64,000 nucleotides of DNA from JACKCB01 sp964452775 (lineage in GTDB: Bacteria > Chloroflexota > Anaerolineae > Promineifilales > Promineifilaceae), in NCBI GenBank assembly GCA_964452775.1, contig CAYVQP010000006.1, forward strand, positions 35,295 to 99,294. Reading direction: 5' to 3'. Under the pieces are notes generated by a model, which saw only the letters and a program-made list of their open reading frames with translations, had not been told where the DNA came from and ran no database searches. Of this stretch, positions 1 through 9,316 are shown in pieces. The position numbers were made by a program, and so were the translations under genes. Numbering within the stretch: the first letter of the stretch is position 1; each line of letters begins with the position of its first letter.

Positions 1-202
1 GCCGCTTGAGGGCGCCTATCCAACCAGCATTTGGGACATCGGTGAAGTGGTGCGCGACACGATTGAGTTGCCGCTGCCGGCGGACGCGGCGACCCTGGCG
101 ATCGGCGTCTACGATCCGGAAACGGGAGCCCGCCTGACCGTCTACTCCGCGGCCGGCGAACGCCTGCCGGACGACTGGTTGCTGATAGATGCCGGGCCGT
201 AG
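1..202 (+). CDS. C-terminal fragment of a membrane glycosyltransferase-type protein (partial)
   Basis: An open frame enters from the left edge (first full codon at base 2) and stops at TAG 200-202, giving 66 residues. The piece contains PTSIWDIGE, then a hydrophobic strand, then GVYDPETGARL. This pattern recurs at the C termini of the proteins at 1911-4532, 6129-8501 and 11620-13392. I therefore read it as the end of the same extracytoplasmic beta-sandwich domain, probably carried by another GT39-like membrane protein upstream of the window. Function cannot be assigned from the fragment alone. It lies directly upstream of a GT39-like gene and probably belongs to the same surface-glycan locus. 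Confidence 0.7.
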   Translation, partial: PLEGAYPTSIWDIGEVVRDTIELPLPADAATLAIGVYDPETGARLTVYSAAGERLPDDWLLIDAGP

Positions 203-223
203 TCCAAAGAAGCCGGCGGGCGA

Positions 224-232
224 TGCTATAAT
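224..232 (+). promoter_or_regulatory. Extended -10 promoter upstream of the GT39-like gene
   Basis: TGCTATAAT is an extended -10 element (TG, one base, then perfect TATAAT at 227-232). Transcription would start near 239, about 18 bases before the ATG at 257. No convincing -35 box is visible. It separates the upstream gene end (202) from the next gene. Confidence 0.55.
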
Positions 233-256
233 GCCGGCCCATACCCGGAACGGCTG

Positions 257-1930
257 ATGAGATTGAGCGAAATGGAACAGGCGACCAGCAGTGACGAGCG
301 CGGAGCGAGCAGCGGGATAGTATGGCGCCGGCGGTTGTGGGTTGAACTGCTCATCGTTTTGTTTGCTCTGCTGATCATCGGGTTGCCCAACCTGGTCTAT
401 CCCTTCGGCAGCGACCAGGGAGAATACGCGCACATTGCCAGCGAAATGTTAGCCGGCAAGGTCATCTACCGCGACATCTTCAATGTGAAGCCGCCAATGA
501 CCCACTGGTTGCACGCCCTGGCGTTGGAGCTATTTGGCCGCTCCATGCTCTCCATCCGCCTGCTGGATTGGCTGTGGCAGGCCGGCACGGGCGTGGCCCT
601 GGCGCTGACCACGGCGCTCTTCTACCAACGGCGATTCGCCCCAATGCTGGCCGGTCTGCTTTACGGCGTTTTCTTTTACAGCGTGGATTTCTGGCATAGC
701 GCTCACACGGAAGGTTTCCTCAATCTCTTTGTCGTGCTTGGGGTATTTTGCTTTCTGATTGGCCTTCGTCGTTCGCGGCCCGGCTGGTGGCTGCTGGCCG
801 GGGCGATGGTGGCCCTGGCGGTGTTGGCCAAGTATCCCATCGGGCTGATGCTGCCGTTCATGATAATCATTCTGCTGCTGGAAAGGGGATGGAGCCGGGA
901 CAATTGGCGGAGCGTGTTGTGGTTGTGTCTGGGGTTTGGCGCGCCGTTGTTGCTGTTCGTGCTCATCGCCGGCCTGCGCGGCGGGCTGGGGCCTTTCCTG
1001 GATATCCAGTTTGGCTATATTCCCCGCTACAATGCCGGCTTCGCGCAGGATCAAAGCTACCTGGCCTACACCGCTGAGCGCTTCCGCTTCTTTTGGGCGA
1101 TCAGGCCGGCAATCCGGCTCTTCGCGCTGGTCTGGCTGGCGGAGGTGTTGCTTTCCGGTCTGGTAGCGCCGTGGCCGCGCTATCAATGGTTGTTGCCGCT
1201 GTGGGCGCTGGCCGGCTTCCTGCACGCGGCGGTGCAAAATCAGTACTACGATGGGCATTTGCATACGATGTTGCCGCCGCTGGCGGTGATGATCGCCCAC
1301 TTCTTCCTGAACATGGACGCGCTGGTCCAGAGGTTTCTGTCGCGCCGCTGGCTTTCCCCGGCGCGTACGGCGCTGTTTGTGCTGGCGGCAACCGAGGTGT
1401 TCTTGCTGGCCTTTCTGCCGGCGTCCCCCTACCGGCAGCGCGACCTGAGCAAGAAGCTCGCCGGCTTCTGGTCCGTTGCTTCCGGGGCGCAGACGCTGGA
1501 AGAGCAGTATATTTCCGGGGATTACGGCGTCTATGGCTGGGGCTTTTCCGCCCGGACGCTGATTGAGGTGGCTGACTACCTCAGAGCGCACACGGAGCCG
1601 GATGAGCCGGTGCTCGTCTGGGCATTTGAGCCGGCCATCTATTTCCTTTCCGATCGCGAAAGCGCCTCCCGTTTCATCTTCAATTTCCCCCTCTACGGCG
1701 ACTTTTCCTGGCTGGATTATCGAGAGGAGTTTCTGGCGGATTTCACGGCGCAGCGGCCGGCCTTTGTGTTGGTCGCGCGCAACGACGCCATGCCCTGGGT
1801 ATCCGGCACGGAGCAGGATTCACAGGCGGCTTTCGACAGCTTCGCGGCCTTCAAGACGCTGGTAGAGCGCGACTATCAGCCGGCCGATCAGCTGGCGAAC
1901 TTCACGATCTATGAACGTCGCGACCATTGA
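257..1930 (+). CDS. GT39/PMT-like membrane glycosyltransferase
   Basis: A 557-residue polytopic membrane protein. After a first membrane helix (about residues 28-47) comes the extracytoplasmic loop typical of GT-C enzymes. It has an acidic DQGEY motif (53-57) and KPP (78-80), as in PMT/ArnT-like (GT39) transferases that use polyprenyl-phosphate sugars and act outside the membrane. About ten more hydrophobic helices follow, then a soluble C-terminal part (about 400-557). The acceptor and sugar cannot be told. The 3' end overlaps the next gene by 20 bases, suggesting coupled translation. A second in-frame ATG at 272 is an alternative start. Family assignment is firm; the substrate is unknown. 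Confidence 0.8.
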   Translation: MRLSEMEQATSSDERGASSGIVWRRRLWVELLIVLFALLIIGLPNLVYPFGSDQGEYAHIASEMLAGKVIYRDIFNVKPPMTHWLHALALELFGRSMLSIRLLDWLWQAGTGVALALTTALFYQRRFAPMLAGLLYGVFFYSVDFWHSAHTEGFLNLFVVLGVFCFLIGLRRSRPGWWLLAGAMVALAVLAKYPIGLMLPFMIIILLLERGWSRDNWRSVLWLCLGFGAPLLLFVLIAGLRGGLGPFLDIQFGYIPRYNAGFAQDQSYLAYTAERFRFFWAIRPAIRLFALVWLAEVLLSGLVAPWPRYQWLLPLWALAGFLHAAVQNQYYDGHLHTMLPPLAVMIAHFFLNMDALVQRFLSRRWLSPARTALFVLAATEVFLLAFLPASPYRQRDLSKKLAGFWSVASGAQTLEEQYISGDYGVYGWGFSARTLIEVADYLRAHTEPDEPVLVWAFEPAIYFLSDRESASRFIFNFPLYGDFSWLDYREEFLADFTAQRPAFVLVARNDAMPWVSGTEQDSQAAFDSFAAFKTLVERDYQPADQLANFTIYERRDH

Positions 1931-4532
1931 CAGGTGGGGGCGCGGGCGCTGGTTGCTGGCGGCGATCGTCTTGCTCGCCTTTGCGCTGCGCGTGCACGAT
2001 ATTGCCGGCCAATCGCTGTGGAGTGGGGAAGCGTTGCAGCTTCTACGGGCGGCGCAACCGCTCACCATGCTGCTGAGCGGCCGGCCAATCAGTCTCGGTC
2101 AAGCCGGCGGCTGGTCTGGACCGATCTTCCCGCTCTTACTCGCCGCCCTGCAAGCCTTGCTCGGACCCGTCAATGAGTTGGGGCGGCTGGCGGCGCTGTG
2201 GCTCGGGGTGTTGTCCGTTCCGCTCATCTACCGCCTGGGCCGGGAGATGCTCAGCGCGCGGGTAGGCATTGCGGGGTCGTTGCTGCTGGCCCTCTCACCC
2301 CTGCACGTCTGGTTCAGTCAGGAGATTGGCCCGGCGACGGCGCTGCTCCTATTCTCGTTGCTCGCCGCCCTGGCTCTCTGGCGGGTCATTGGTCGCCGGC
2401 GTTCTCGTCGCGCTTCGTGGACGATGCTGGCGGTTGCCGGGGCCGGTCTAGCTCTGATCGCGCTCACCGCCTCAAGCCCCGGGGCTTTTGTGGCGCACTC
2501 TGCGATCACGCCCGGCCGCCTGGCGGAACGTGCGACCGGCTTGCTGACAGTGGGAATCGCCCCCGGCCTGATCTACCAATGGTGGCGCTTCATGCCGATG
2601 TTGATCCTGGGGATGGCCGGCGTTGTGGCGCATTGGCGGCAAAGTCGCCGGCAGATAGCCTTTCTACTGGCCTACCTCCTGGTTCCACTGATCGCCTGGT
2701 ACACGCTAAATCGATCGCAACCCGGCGTGGACGAGCTTGGGCTGGTCCTGGTCTCGTTGCCGCCGCTGCTGATATTGGCCGCCGGCGGCTGGCTGCACCC
2801 CTGGCGACATTGGCGCGGGCGCGCACTTGGGCTGGGCCTGTTGATGGTGGTCTTCCAATTGAGCTGGCTGCAGACTCAATTTTACGCGCCGGAGCTGCGT
2901 AAGGATGATATCCGGGCCCTGGTGCGCGACCTGCAAGAGCTGGCGGATGGGGATGACCTGATCATCCTGACCGATCCCGGCCTGGCCGCCGCCTTTGGGC
3001 GCTATTATCAGGGCAGCGCCCGTTGGTCTCTGGCCGGTGAGGACTGGGGAGCAGATGTTCAGCCGCAGTTGCCGGCCGGACAATTGCTCTGGCTGGTGGA
3101 AAATGAGCAAAATGCCGGGCCGGCGAGTACAACCAGCGCGCCGTGGCCGCTCGTGCAGCAGCAGCGCTCTGCCGGCTTGTGGAATTCCTGGACAATATCG
3201 GCGTACATGCCCAACCCGGTCCTGGAGCGCTTGCCGGAGGATGTTTCGCCGGCAAACATTGATTGGGGCGGAGAACTGACGCTGGCCGGCTTCAGCGTCC
3301 CCGGCGAAGGACAATCAGGGGCATGGTGGCAGCCGGAGTTTTACTGGCAAAAGAGCGCGGCCGCAGCCGGGCAATACACCCTCTACCTGCGCCTGGTTGA
3401 CGCGCAGGGGCGCTCCTGGACCAATGACGGCGAATTGCTGTGGGAATCGTACCCGCCGGGTTTCTGGCCGGCCGACACGCTGCACGCCGAGCGACCCCTG
3501 TGGCGGCTGCCGGCCGGCCTGCCGCCGGGGGAGTATCAGGCCTGGTTGCAGGTGGCGCGCACGGAAGACGGGCAGCTTCTGCCGGCGAGCAGCGGCGGAA
3601 CGGAACTCTTATTGACACCCAGCCTGTCGCTGGAGCCGGCGACCGCGCCGGAAGACCTGCCATATTTGCCGGCGCACAAGCGGCTGGACATCGCGTTCGG
3701 ATCCGGCCTGACCTTGTTGGGTTACAGCGTGGCGACGGACCAGGTTTACCGTCCGGGCCACGTGCTCCCGGTGACTTTGTTCTGGCAGGCCAACGGCCCA
3801 CCGCCTCCAGGACATCGGGTACGGGTGCAGCTGTCGGATTCTGCTGGCGCCTTGCTCCGTGAGGTGGACGAGCCGCTGTTTACTGGCGATGCCTCCTCTC
3901 CATCCTGGCCGGACGGCGCACTACTGACCACGGTTAACGAACTGCCGATTCCGGCTGAGGCAGCGGGCAACCTGCGAATCATGGCCTCGATACTGCCGGC
4001 GGACGGCGAGCAATCAGTAAAGGCAGGCGGTATTCTTGGCAGCGAGAGCGTCCCAATTAGCGACGTATTCGTCGAACCGTGGCCGCTGGAGACAACGTTG
4101 CCGCCGATTGATTCACCACTGCGGGCTGATTTTGGCGACCCCCCGGTCATCGAACTGCACGGCTACAACCTTTCCCCGGTTGAGAGCGGGCCGGGAGAGC
4201 CGCTCTCATTGACCCTCTACTGGCGGGCGAATGCGCTTATTGACGAGAACTATGTCGTTTTCGTCCACCTTGTTGATGGTCAGGGCAATGTGGCGGCGCA
4301 AGGAGACGGCGCGCCGGTAAGTGGCTTTAGGCCGACAAGCAGCTGGCGGCCGGGGGAGGTATTTACCGACTCTCATATGTTGGCGCTGCCGGAAGAGTTA
4401 TCAGGTGGGCCGTATTCGCTGTGGATTGGCCTCTACGATCCGATCTCCGGTGTGCGATTGCCGATAATGCTGGATGGCGCGCCGCAGGCTGATGGCCGGC
4501 TGCTGCTGCGGGAGCTGGATCTGAGCCCCTGA
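1911..4532 (+). CDS. GT39-like membrane protein with three C-terminal beta-sandwich domains
   Basis: An 873-residue protein. Residues 1-440 are a GT-C type membrane part: a first helix, then SLWSGEA (35-41), where family members usually have an acidic pair (DE). Here the first acid is replaced by Gly, so catalytic competence is uncertain. Residues about 448-870 are soluble and appear to hold three related beta-rich units starting near 448, 591 and 743. Each opens with a LxGY/GF motif followed by a strand such as LTLYWRA. The last ends with PTSSWRPGE and GLYDPISGVRL, matching the C-terminal fragment at 1-202. The gene starts 20 bases inside the previous gene. The appended domains probably lie outside the membrane and may bind glycan; that is inference. 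Confidence 0.7.
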   Translation: MNVATIDRWGRGRWLLAAIVLLAFALRVHDIAGQSLWSGEALQLLRAAQPLTMLLSGRPISLGQAGGWSGPIFPLLLAALQALLGPVNELGRLAALWLGVLSVPLIYRLGREMLSARVGIAGSLLLALSPLHVWFSQEIGPATALLLFSLLAALALWRVIGRRRSRRASWTMLAVAGAGLALIALTASSPGAFVAHSAITPGRLAERATGLLTVGIAPGLIYQWWRFMPMLILGMAGVVAHWRQSRRQIAFLLAYLLVPLIAWYTLNRSQPGVDELGLVLVSLPPLLILAAGGWLHPWRHWRGRALGLGLLMVVFQLSWLQTQFYAPELRKDDIRALVRDLQELADGDDLIILTDPGLAAAFGRYYQGSARWSLAGEDWGADVQPQLPAGQLLWLVENEQNAGPASTTSAPWPLVQQQRSAGLWNSWTISAYMPNPVLERLPEDVSPANIDWGGELTLAGFSVPGEGQSGAWWQPEFYWQKSAAAAGQYTLYLRLVDAQGRSWTNDGELLWESYPPGFWPADTLHAERPLWRLPAGLPPGEYQAWLQVARTEDGQLLPASSGGTELLLTPSLSLEPATAPEDLPYLPAHKRLDIAFGSGLTLLGYSVATDQVYRPGHVLPVTLFWQANGPPPPGHRVRVQLSDSAGALLREVDEPLFTGDASSPSWPDGALLTTVNELPIPAEAAGNLRIMASILPADGEQSVKAGGILGSESVPISDVFVEPWPLETTLPPIDSPLRADFGDPPVIELHGYNLSPVESGPGEPLSLTLYWRANALIDENYVVFVHLVDGQGNVAAQGDGAPVSGFRPTSSWRPGEVFTDSHMLALPEELSGGPYSLWIGLYDPISGVRLPIMLDGAPQADGRLLLRELDLSP

Positions 4533-4571
4533 GTTTTCGGCCGGCGAAAACCGTTCACGTGCCGCTGCCAT

Positions 4572-4649
4572 GAAGAAATCCGGCTTCTGAGACCTGCCGG
4601 ATCAACCGTGTGAAGTCAGGTTGATCGCCGTCCAGAAGCCGGACTTCTT
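4572..4649. terminator. Branched hairpin, bidirectional terminator between convergent genes
   Basis: Outer arms 4572-4589 and 4633-4649 pair over about 17 bp with one mismatch. An inner perfect 8-bp pair (4600-4607 with 4619-4626) encloses an 11-base loop. The right arm ends in a short T run, and the left arm begins GAAGAAA, so each strand gets a few U residues. It lies between the 3' ends of the plus-strand gene ending at 4532 and the minus-strand gene ending at 4674. Confidence 0.7.
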
Positions 4650-4673
4650 TAGCAGCTGACTATCAGCTAGAGC

Positions 4674-5963
4674 TTAGCGCACGACGCTGACAGATGGGTT
4701 CGGATCGCATACGGTTTCGCACTGTCCCTGCGCATTGCACTGGATGTGCGAGGTGCGGTTGGTAACGTAAGCAAGGTTGCGCGTTGCGTCTACCGCCACG
4801 TTGAAGGGTTCAGCGCCGCCGTCAATCACGCCCTTGTACGTGAGGAGGTCGAAAATGCTGATGGTATTACTACCCCGGTTAGAGACATAGGCGCGACCGG
4901 TTAGAGGATTGACATCCACCGACCAGGGATTGTCTCCGACCGTTACCCGACCGGCTATGCCTGTCCCTTGGATGATTGAGACGGCATCATCCTCGGGAAG
5001 CGTGATGTAGGCCAGGCCATAGTTGGGGTTGACGGCGACATCCTGTGAGCGAACGCCGGTCTTGAAGGAGGTCACGAACTGGCTGTCTTTCATGATACTG
5101 ATGTTATCGGGATAGGTGGCATTGGGCGCCGAGTGGGCCGCATACAAGTAGCCGGTGTTAGGATCGATGGCAAGTTCCTGCACACCCCAGCCGGCCTGCA
5201 CCTCGCCGACGACATTCATGCCGTCAATGGTGAACACCTTGCCCAGCTCCAGGTTGGCCACGTAAAGCAGGCCGGTGTTGGGGTCTACCACCATGCCCTG
5301 CAGCCAGCCGGAGGCCAGGTTGATGTAGCCTTTGAATTCATAGGTCGTGCTGTCGTAGACGGTTAGCCTGCTGAACAGGTCATTGGCATACAGCAGGCCG
5401 TTAACCTGGTTGAAGATGACGTCATATGCCTCGCCATAAGTGGGCAGAGTCATGAACAGGTTGCTCAAATCGAACAGGCTAATCGTGGTTTCGCGAAGCG
5501 AGACCAGCGCGGCGCGAGTGGTGTTGGGATCGACGCCAACGCGTGAAGGCCATTCGCCCACCGGCATTGTGTCAATGTGGTTAAGTTCCTGGATGATGCT
5601 GGCTGTGTTGTTGCCATTGTTGGTGATGTAGGCGTATCCGCTGATCGGATTCACCTCCACATCGTTGGGGCAGTAGGCCTCCGGCAAGGGCACCTCGCCG
5701 ATCACCGTGGGCGGCAGCACCACTACCGGCGTGGAAGTCGGAGTGGGCGTTACGGTGGGATCAAGCCGGGCGATGGGCAAGAACACCGGCGTCTCAATAC
5801 CGTCAGAAGCAAAGGAACGCGTGGTGAGCGAAATGCCGGCGAAAGCAACCAGCAGCGACGCAACCACTACCAGCAAGGCAAGGAGAAGTAGTCTGGCGGG
5901 ACGACTGTTCGGCGTTTGCGATTGAGGGGGCCGTCCACTCTCTGCAGACGTTTCTTGTTTCAT
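4674..5963 (-). CDS. Secreted/anchored YncE-like beta-propeller protein
   Basis: A 429-residue protein if it starts at ATG 5963. A GTG at 6008 would add 15 residues, but an AGGAGG (5979-5984) lies between the two, about 15 bases before the ATG. A hydrophobic helix follows a short charged N-terminus (signal anchor), then a Thr/Pro-rich linker. The rest is eight degenerate repeats of the form VDPNTGxLYVAN, the YncE/NHL-like seven- or eight-bladed beta-propeller signature. Such proteins act outside the cytoplasm, often as binding scaffolds; no catalytic residues are evident. Near the C-terminus three Cys fall within a CNAQGQCETVC segment. It is the only minus-strand gene in the glycan locus, and its partner is unknown. 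Confidence 0.75.
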   Translation of the reverse strand: MKQETSAESGRPPQSQTPNSRPARLLLLALLVVVASLLVAFAGISLTTRSFASDGIETPVFLPIARLDPTVTPTPTSTPVVVLPPTVIGEVPLPEAYCPNDVEVNPISGYAYITNNGNNTASIIQELNHIDTMPVGEWPSRVGVDPNTTRAALVSLRETTISLFDLSNLFMTLPTYGEAYDVIFNQVNGLLYANDLFSRLTVYDSTTYEFKGYINLASGWLQGMVVDPNTGLLYVANLELGKVFTIDGMNVVGEVQAGWGVQELAIDPNTGYLYAAHSAPNATYPDNISIMKDSQFVTSFKTGVRSQDVAVNPNYGLAYITLPEDDAVSIIQGTGIAGRVTVGDNPWSVDVNPLTGRAYVSNRGSNTISIFDLLTYKGVIDGGAEPFNVAVDATRNLAYVTNRTSHIQCNAQGQCETVCDPNPSVSVVR

Positions 5964-6113
5964 ATGTGGTGGGTAATTCCTCCTAGTAGATAGATAGTAA
6001 TCGGGCACATCTTGAGCTATCTACGCCGGCCCTATGAAGCCGATCAGTAGATGCGGCGCGAATACTATCAATATGCCACATGCGCGTCAAATGCTGTTGC
6101 GGAGCGCCCGCTT

Positions 6114-6122
6114 TGCTAGAAT
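6114..6122 (+). promoter_or_regulatory. Extended -10 element close to the start codon at 6129
   Basis: TGCTAGAAT (TG 6114-6115, TAGAAT 6117-6122) ends only 6 bases before the ATG at 6129. Transcription would begin at or next to the start codon, so the mRNA would be leaderless. The -35 candidate TTGCGG at 6097-6102 has a short spacer (14). Confidence 0.5.
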
Positions 6123-6128
6123 TGAGGC

Positions 6129-8501
6129 ATGGATGGCGGTCAACAGAGCCGGTATGAGAAGCGAACCGGATCGCTTCAGTTAATCGTTCCTGCCTGGTCG
6201 CTGGTAGTAGCCTGCTTCCTCTTGCTGCTGTTCTTTGCTCGTCTGAGCAGCGCCACCGCCTACAGCAGCGCGACATTTGACGAACCATTGCACCTCTTCG
6301 GCAGCGCCATGTACTGGCAGTTGGCGCGCCTTTGGCCGGCTATCGAGAACCCGCTGTTGATCCACGCACTAGTCGGACTTCCCCAGCGACTACTCTTCGA
6401 CCCGACTCTGCCGCTGGATCACCCCTTCTGGGGACAGGGCTTCGCCACCCTGGCGCTGAGCAGCTCTTTTTTGTGGGAGAGCAATGCCAGCGGCCTGCAA
6501 ATGCTCTGGTCGGGCCGGCTGCTTGTGATCGGGATGTCGCTTCTCACCGGCGCACTGCTGTACGCCTGGAGCCGGCGCGCAGCGGGAGCGACGTTGCCGG
6601 CGCTGGCAGTCCTCTTCCTGTTCACCTTTGACCCTAATGTGCTCGCGCATGGAAGCCTGGTCACAACCGACATGGGCGTCACCCTGTTTGTCTGTCTGGC
6701 GGTCTTCCTTTTCTGGCGATACTGGCTCCAGCCCGGCCGGCTGCTCTTCCTGGCATCAGGCATCGCCCTGGGACTCGCCGTGAGCAGCAAGTTCTCCGGC
6801 GCGGCGCTGATTGTCGCTCTGGTCCCGACAGCCTTATACCTGGGCCGGCGACGGTCTGGGAGGCGGGGCCTGCTGCTCGCCGCGCTCGAGATTGCCGGCT
6901 GGCTCTCACTAGCGGCGCTGGTGTTGCTGGTAGTCGAACGATTTGACCTCTCCCTCTTGGCGGCTAATTTGCAGGCGGTGCGCGGAGCAGGACAGTTCGG
7001 ACACCGCACGTTCCTTTTGGGAGAGATCAACCAGGGCGGCTGGTGGTATTATTTTCCGGTCGTGTTCCTGGCGAAGACGCCGTTGCCCACGCTATTGCTT
7101 ATCGCTCTCGCCCTCTTCGTTCCACTTTGGCGGCGGCGCATAGATTGGCAGCAGGGCTGGCCTTTGCTGGTAGCGGCGATCTGGATCGGGACGGCCATGG
7201 CCGGCCGGATCAACGTGGGCTACCGGCATTTGCTGCCCGTGTTGCCCTTGCTCTTTCTGCAAGTGGGCTGGCTCCTGCGACCGGGATATCTGCAAGGACG
7301 CTGGCTGTCCCGTGTCTGCGCCGTCTCCTTCGCGGCCCTGGCGGTCGCCAGCCTGCTGGCGCACCCGCATTACCTGGCCTACTTCAACGCCCTGGCCGGC
7401 GGACCGGTGGGCGGTCAGCGTATCGCCCTGGATTCAAACCTTGATTGGGGCCAGGACCTGGCGGCCTTGGGCGACTACGTGCGGGCCAACGACATCCCTG
7501 TCATCAATACCGCCCTGTTTTCGACGACCCCGCCGGCCGTTTACGGCATCCCGGCCGTCCAGCTGCCCGCCTGGCCCGACTCTGAGGATGCCTCCGCGAT
7601 GGCCGGCTTCTATCCACCGCGCCCCGCCGCCGGCCTGTACGCGATCAGCGCCACCCATCTGCAAGGCCTTTACCTGGAGGATACGGAAAGGTTTGCCTAC
7701 TTTCGCCGGCAAGCGCCGATTGCGCGCATCGGCAGCTCTATTTTCGTCTACCAGGTGTCTCCCGACAGCCAACGCGCGGCCCTCGCTTTGTCTGGGATTG
7801 AGCTGCCGAACATACCGCTTTCGAATTACGACGCGACTGTTGGCACAAACTACCTGACTTTGCGCCGGTATGACGCTCGCCACAGCTTGATTTGGGCGCG
7901 GGAGGAGGCGACCTGGGCGGCTGTTGAGCAGGCAACCGCGCCGGAGTCCCCGCTGCTGCAGCAACTCTATCCGCCGGCCGCGGAATCAGGAGTGGTAAAG
8001 GATGGCGACCGCCGGATGACCTTCTATCGCTGGCGGGAATCGCCTTTCTCCGAGTTGGAGTTGCAGATGCCAACGACGGACGGGGTAGAGTTCTCCGCCC
8101 CACCGCAGGGCGGCGCGTTGGCCCTGCCGGCGCTGGAGTTCGCCGGGCACACGCCCTTGCCGGCGCAGCTCTTGCCCGGCGCAAGCATGGAGCTGCTCAC
8201 TATTTGGCGCATACTCTCGACGCCACCGCGCCCGTTTTCGCTGTATCTGCACCTGCTGAATGAGTCCGGCGAAATCGTCGCCCAGCATGATGGGTGGGGA
8301 GTGGAGCTGGACGGTCTTTCGTTTGCCGATGAGGTCGGACAACTCCACGAGCTGGCGCTGCCGGAGGACCTACCGCCCGGCGACTACACGCTCAGACTGG
8401 GCGTATACGAAACCGCGACCGGCGAGCGCTTCATGTTGGGATCGCCGGGCAGCGGCATAGATGGACTGACCCTGAGCCGCTTTACGGTGGAGGCCCCATA
8501 G
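6129..8501 (+). CDS. GT39-like membrane glycosyltransferase with C-terminal beta-sandwich domain
   Basis: A 790-residue polytopic protein. Following the first membrane helix (about 20-37) is the GT-C loop FDEP (50-53), and ENPLL at 73-77 matches the 'ExPPL' element of GT39/PMT-like enzymes. Some ten helices follow, including GYRHLLPVLP, a common late motif of this group. After about residue 430 comes a long soluble region. Its last 130 residues contain GVYETATGERF, related to the domain at the ends of the neighbouring glycan genes. It probably transfers a sugar from a polyprenyl-phosphate donor outside the membrane; donor and acceptor are unknown. No Shine-Dalgarno is obvious, in keeping with the close upstream -10 box. 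Confidence 0.75.
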   Translation: MDGGQQSRYEKRTGSLQLIVPAWSLVVACFLLLLFFARLSSATAYSSATFDEPLHLFGSAMYWQLARLWPAIENPLLIHALVGLPQRLLFDPTLPLDHPFWGQGFATLALSSSFLWESNASGLQMLWSGRLLVIGMSLLTGALLYAWSRRAAGATLPALAVLFLFTFDPNVLAHGSLVTTDMGVTLFVCLAVFLFWRYWLQPGRLLFLASGIALGLAVSSKFSGAALIVALVPTALYLGRRRSGRRGLLLAALEIAGWLSLAALVLLVVERFDLSLLAANLQAVRGAGQFGHRTFLLGEINQGGWWYYFPVVFLAKTPLPTLLLIALALFVPLWRRRIDWQQGWPLLVAAIWIGTAMAGRINVGYRHLLPVLPLLFLQVGWLLRPGYLQGRWLSRVCAVSFAALAVASLLAHPHYLAYFNALAGGPVGGQRIALDSNLDWGQDLAALGDYVRANDIPVINTALFSTTPPAVYGIPAVQLPAWPDSEDASAMAGFYPPRPAAGLYAISATHLQGLYLEDTERFAYFRRQAPIARIGSSIFVYQVSPDSQRAALALSGIELPNIPLSNYDATVGTNYLTLRRYDARHSLIWAREEATWAAVEQATAPESPLLQQLYPPAAESGVVKDGDRRMTFYRWRESPFSELELQMPTTDGVEFSAPPQGGALALPALEFAGHTPLPAQLLPGASMELLTIWRILSTPPRPFSLYLHLLNESGEIVAQHDGWGVELDGLSFADEVGQLHELALPEDLPPGDYTLRLGVYETATGERFMLGSPGSGIDGLTLSRFTVEAP

Positions 8502-8520
8502 CCATTCGGCGCGGGCGAGG

Positions 8521-8550
8521 TTGCACTCCCGGATTATTCAAGGTTATCAT
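8521..8550 (+). promoter_or_regulatory. Promoter of the GT2 gene at 8559 (leaderless type)
   Basis: TTGCAC (8521-8526) and TATCAT (8545-8550) are separated by 18 bases. The -10 box ends 8 bases before ATG 8559, so the transcript would start at or just before the start codon. Confidence 0.5.
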
Positions 8551-8558
8551 CACCGGCG

Positions 8559-9305
8559 ATGAGTAAAGTGATCGTGGTCATGCCGGCTTACAATGCCGCC
8601 GAAACCCTGGTAGACACCTATCAGCGCATCCCGGCCGAGCATGTGGACCAGGTGATTCTGGTGGATGACGGCAGCATGGACGACACGGCCAGCATCGCCA
8701 GCCAACTGGACCTCGACTTGATCGTGCATCCGCACAATGCGGGCTATGGCGCCAACCAGAAGACCTGCTACATGGAAGCGCTGCGCCTGGGGGCGGAGAT
8801 CGTGATCATGCTTCATCCTGACGGGCAGTATGATCCCCAAATCATCCCAGAGATGATCGCCGCCATTCAGGCCGGTAAGGGTGACTTTGTGCTGGGCTCC
8901 CGTTTCATTCCACCCCGGAGCGCGCTGGAAGGTGGGATGCCGCGGTACAAGTATCTCTCCAATCGCTTCCTCACCGGCGTGGAAAACCTGGTCATGGGCA
9001 CAAGCTTGTCCGAGTGTCACACCGGCTACCGGGCCTATAGCCGGCGATTGCTGCTCACCGTGCCCTTCCTGCGCAACTCCAATGACTTTGTCTTTGACAC
9101 CGAGATGATCTTCCAGGCGCACTGTTTTGGCTTTCGCTTCGCCGAGGTGCCGGTCAGCACCCGCTATTTCAACGAGGCCTCCTCCATCAGCTTCAGCGGC
9201 AGCGTGAAATACGGCCTGCAAACGTTGGGCGTGGCTGCGCGCTACCTCATCCATCGCCTGGGACTGCGCCGGATTGATGTCTTTGAGCCGGCGCGCCGGA
9301 GCTGA
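8559..9305 (+). CDS. GT2 family glycosyltransferase, dolichol-phosphate-mannose-synthase-like
   Basis: A 248-residue soluble GT-A enzyme. It opens with VVMPAYNAAETL, then VDDGSMDDT (D36-D37 for nucleotide-sugar binding) and HPDGQ (86-90), the DxD-like element with His in front. Later, GYRAYSRR matches polyprenyl-phosphate glycosyltransferases. The family moves a sugar from a nucleotide donor to polyprenyl phosphate on the cytoplasmic face, so this protein could supply the lipid-linked donor that the neighbouring GT39-like enzymes need. It lacks the C-terminal membrane helices seen in some relatives. Followed after 11 bases by a methyltransferase gene. Confidence 0.8.
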   Translation: MSKVIVVMPAYNAAETLVDTYQRIPAEHVDQVILVDDGSMDDTASIASQLDLDLIVHPHNAGYGANQKTCYMEALRLGAEIVIMLHPDGQYDPQIIPEMIAAIQAGKGDFVLGSRFIPPRSALEGGMPRYKYLSNRFLTGVENLVMGTSLSECHTGYRAYSRRLLLTVPFLRNSNDFVFDTEMIFQAHCFGFRFAEVPVSTRYFNEASSISFSGSVKYGLQTLGVAARYLIHRLGLRRIDVFEPARRS

Positions 9306-9316
9306 CTGACCCGCTG

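Noticed and set aside
530..1591. Long minus-strand open frame of 353 codons
   Set aside because: It lies opposite the GT39-like gene, is Gln/Arg/Pro-rich with no domain, and is explained by GC-rich third positions. The plus-strand protein has clear motifs.
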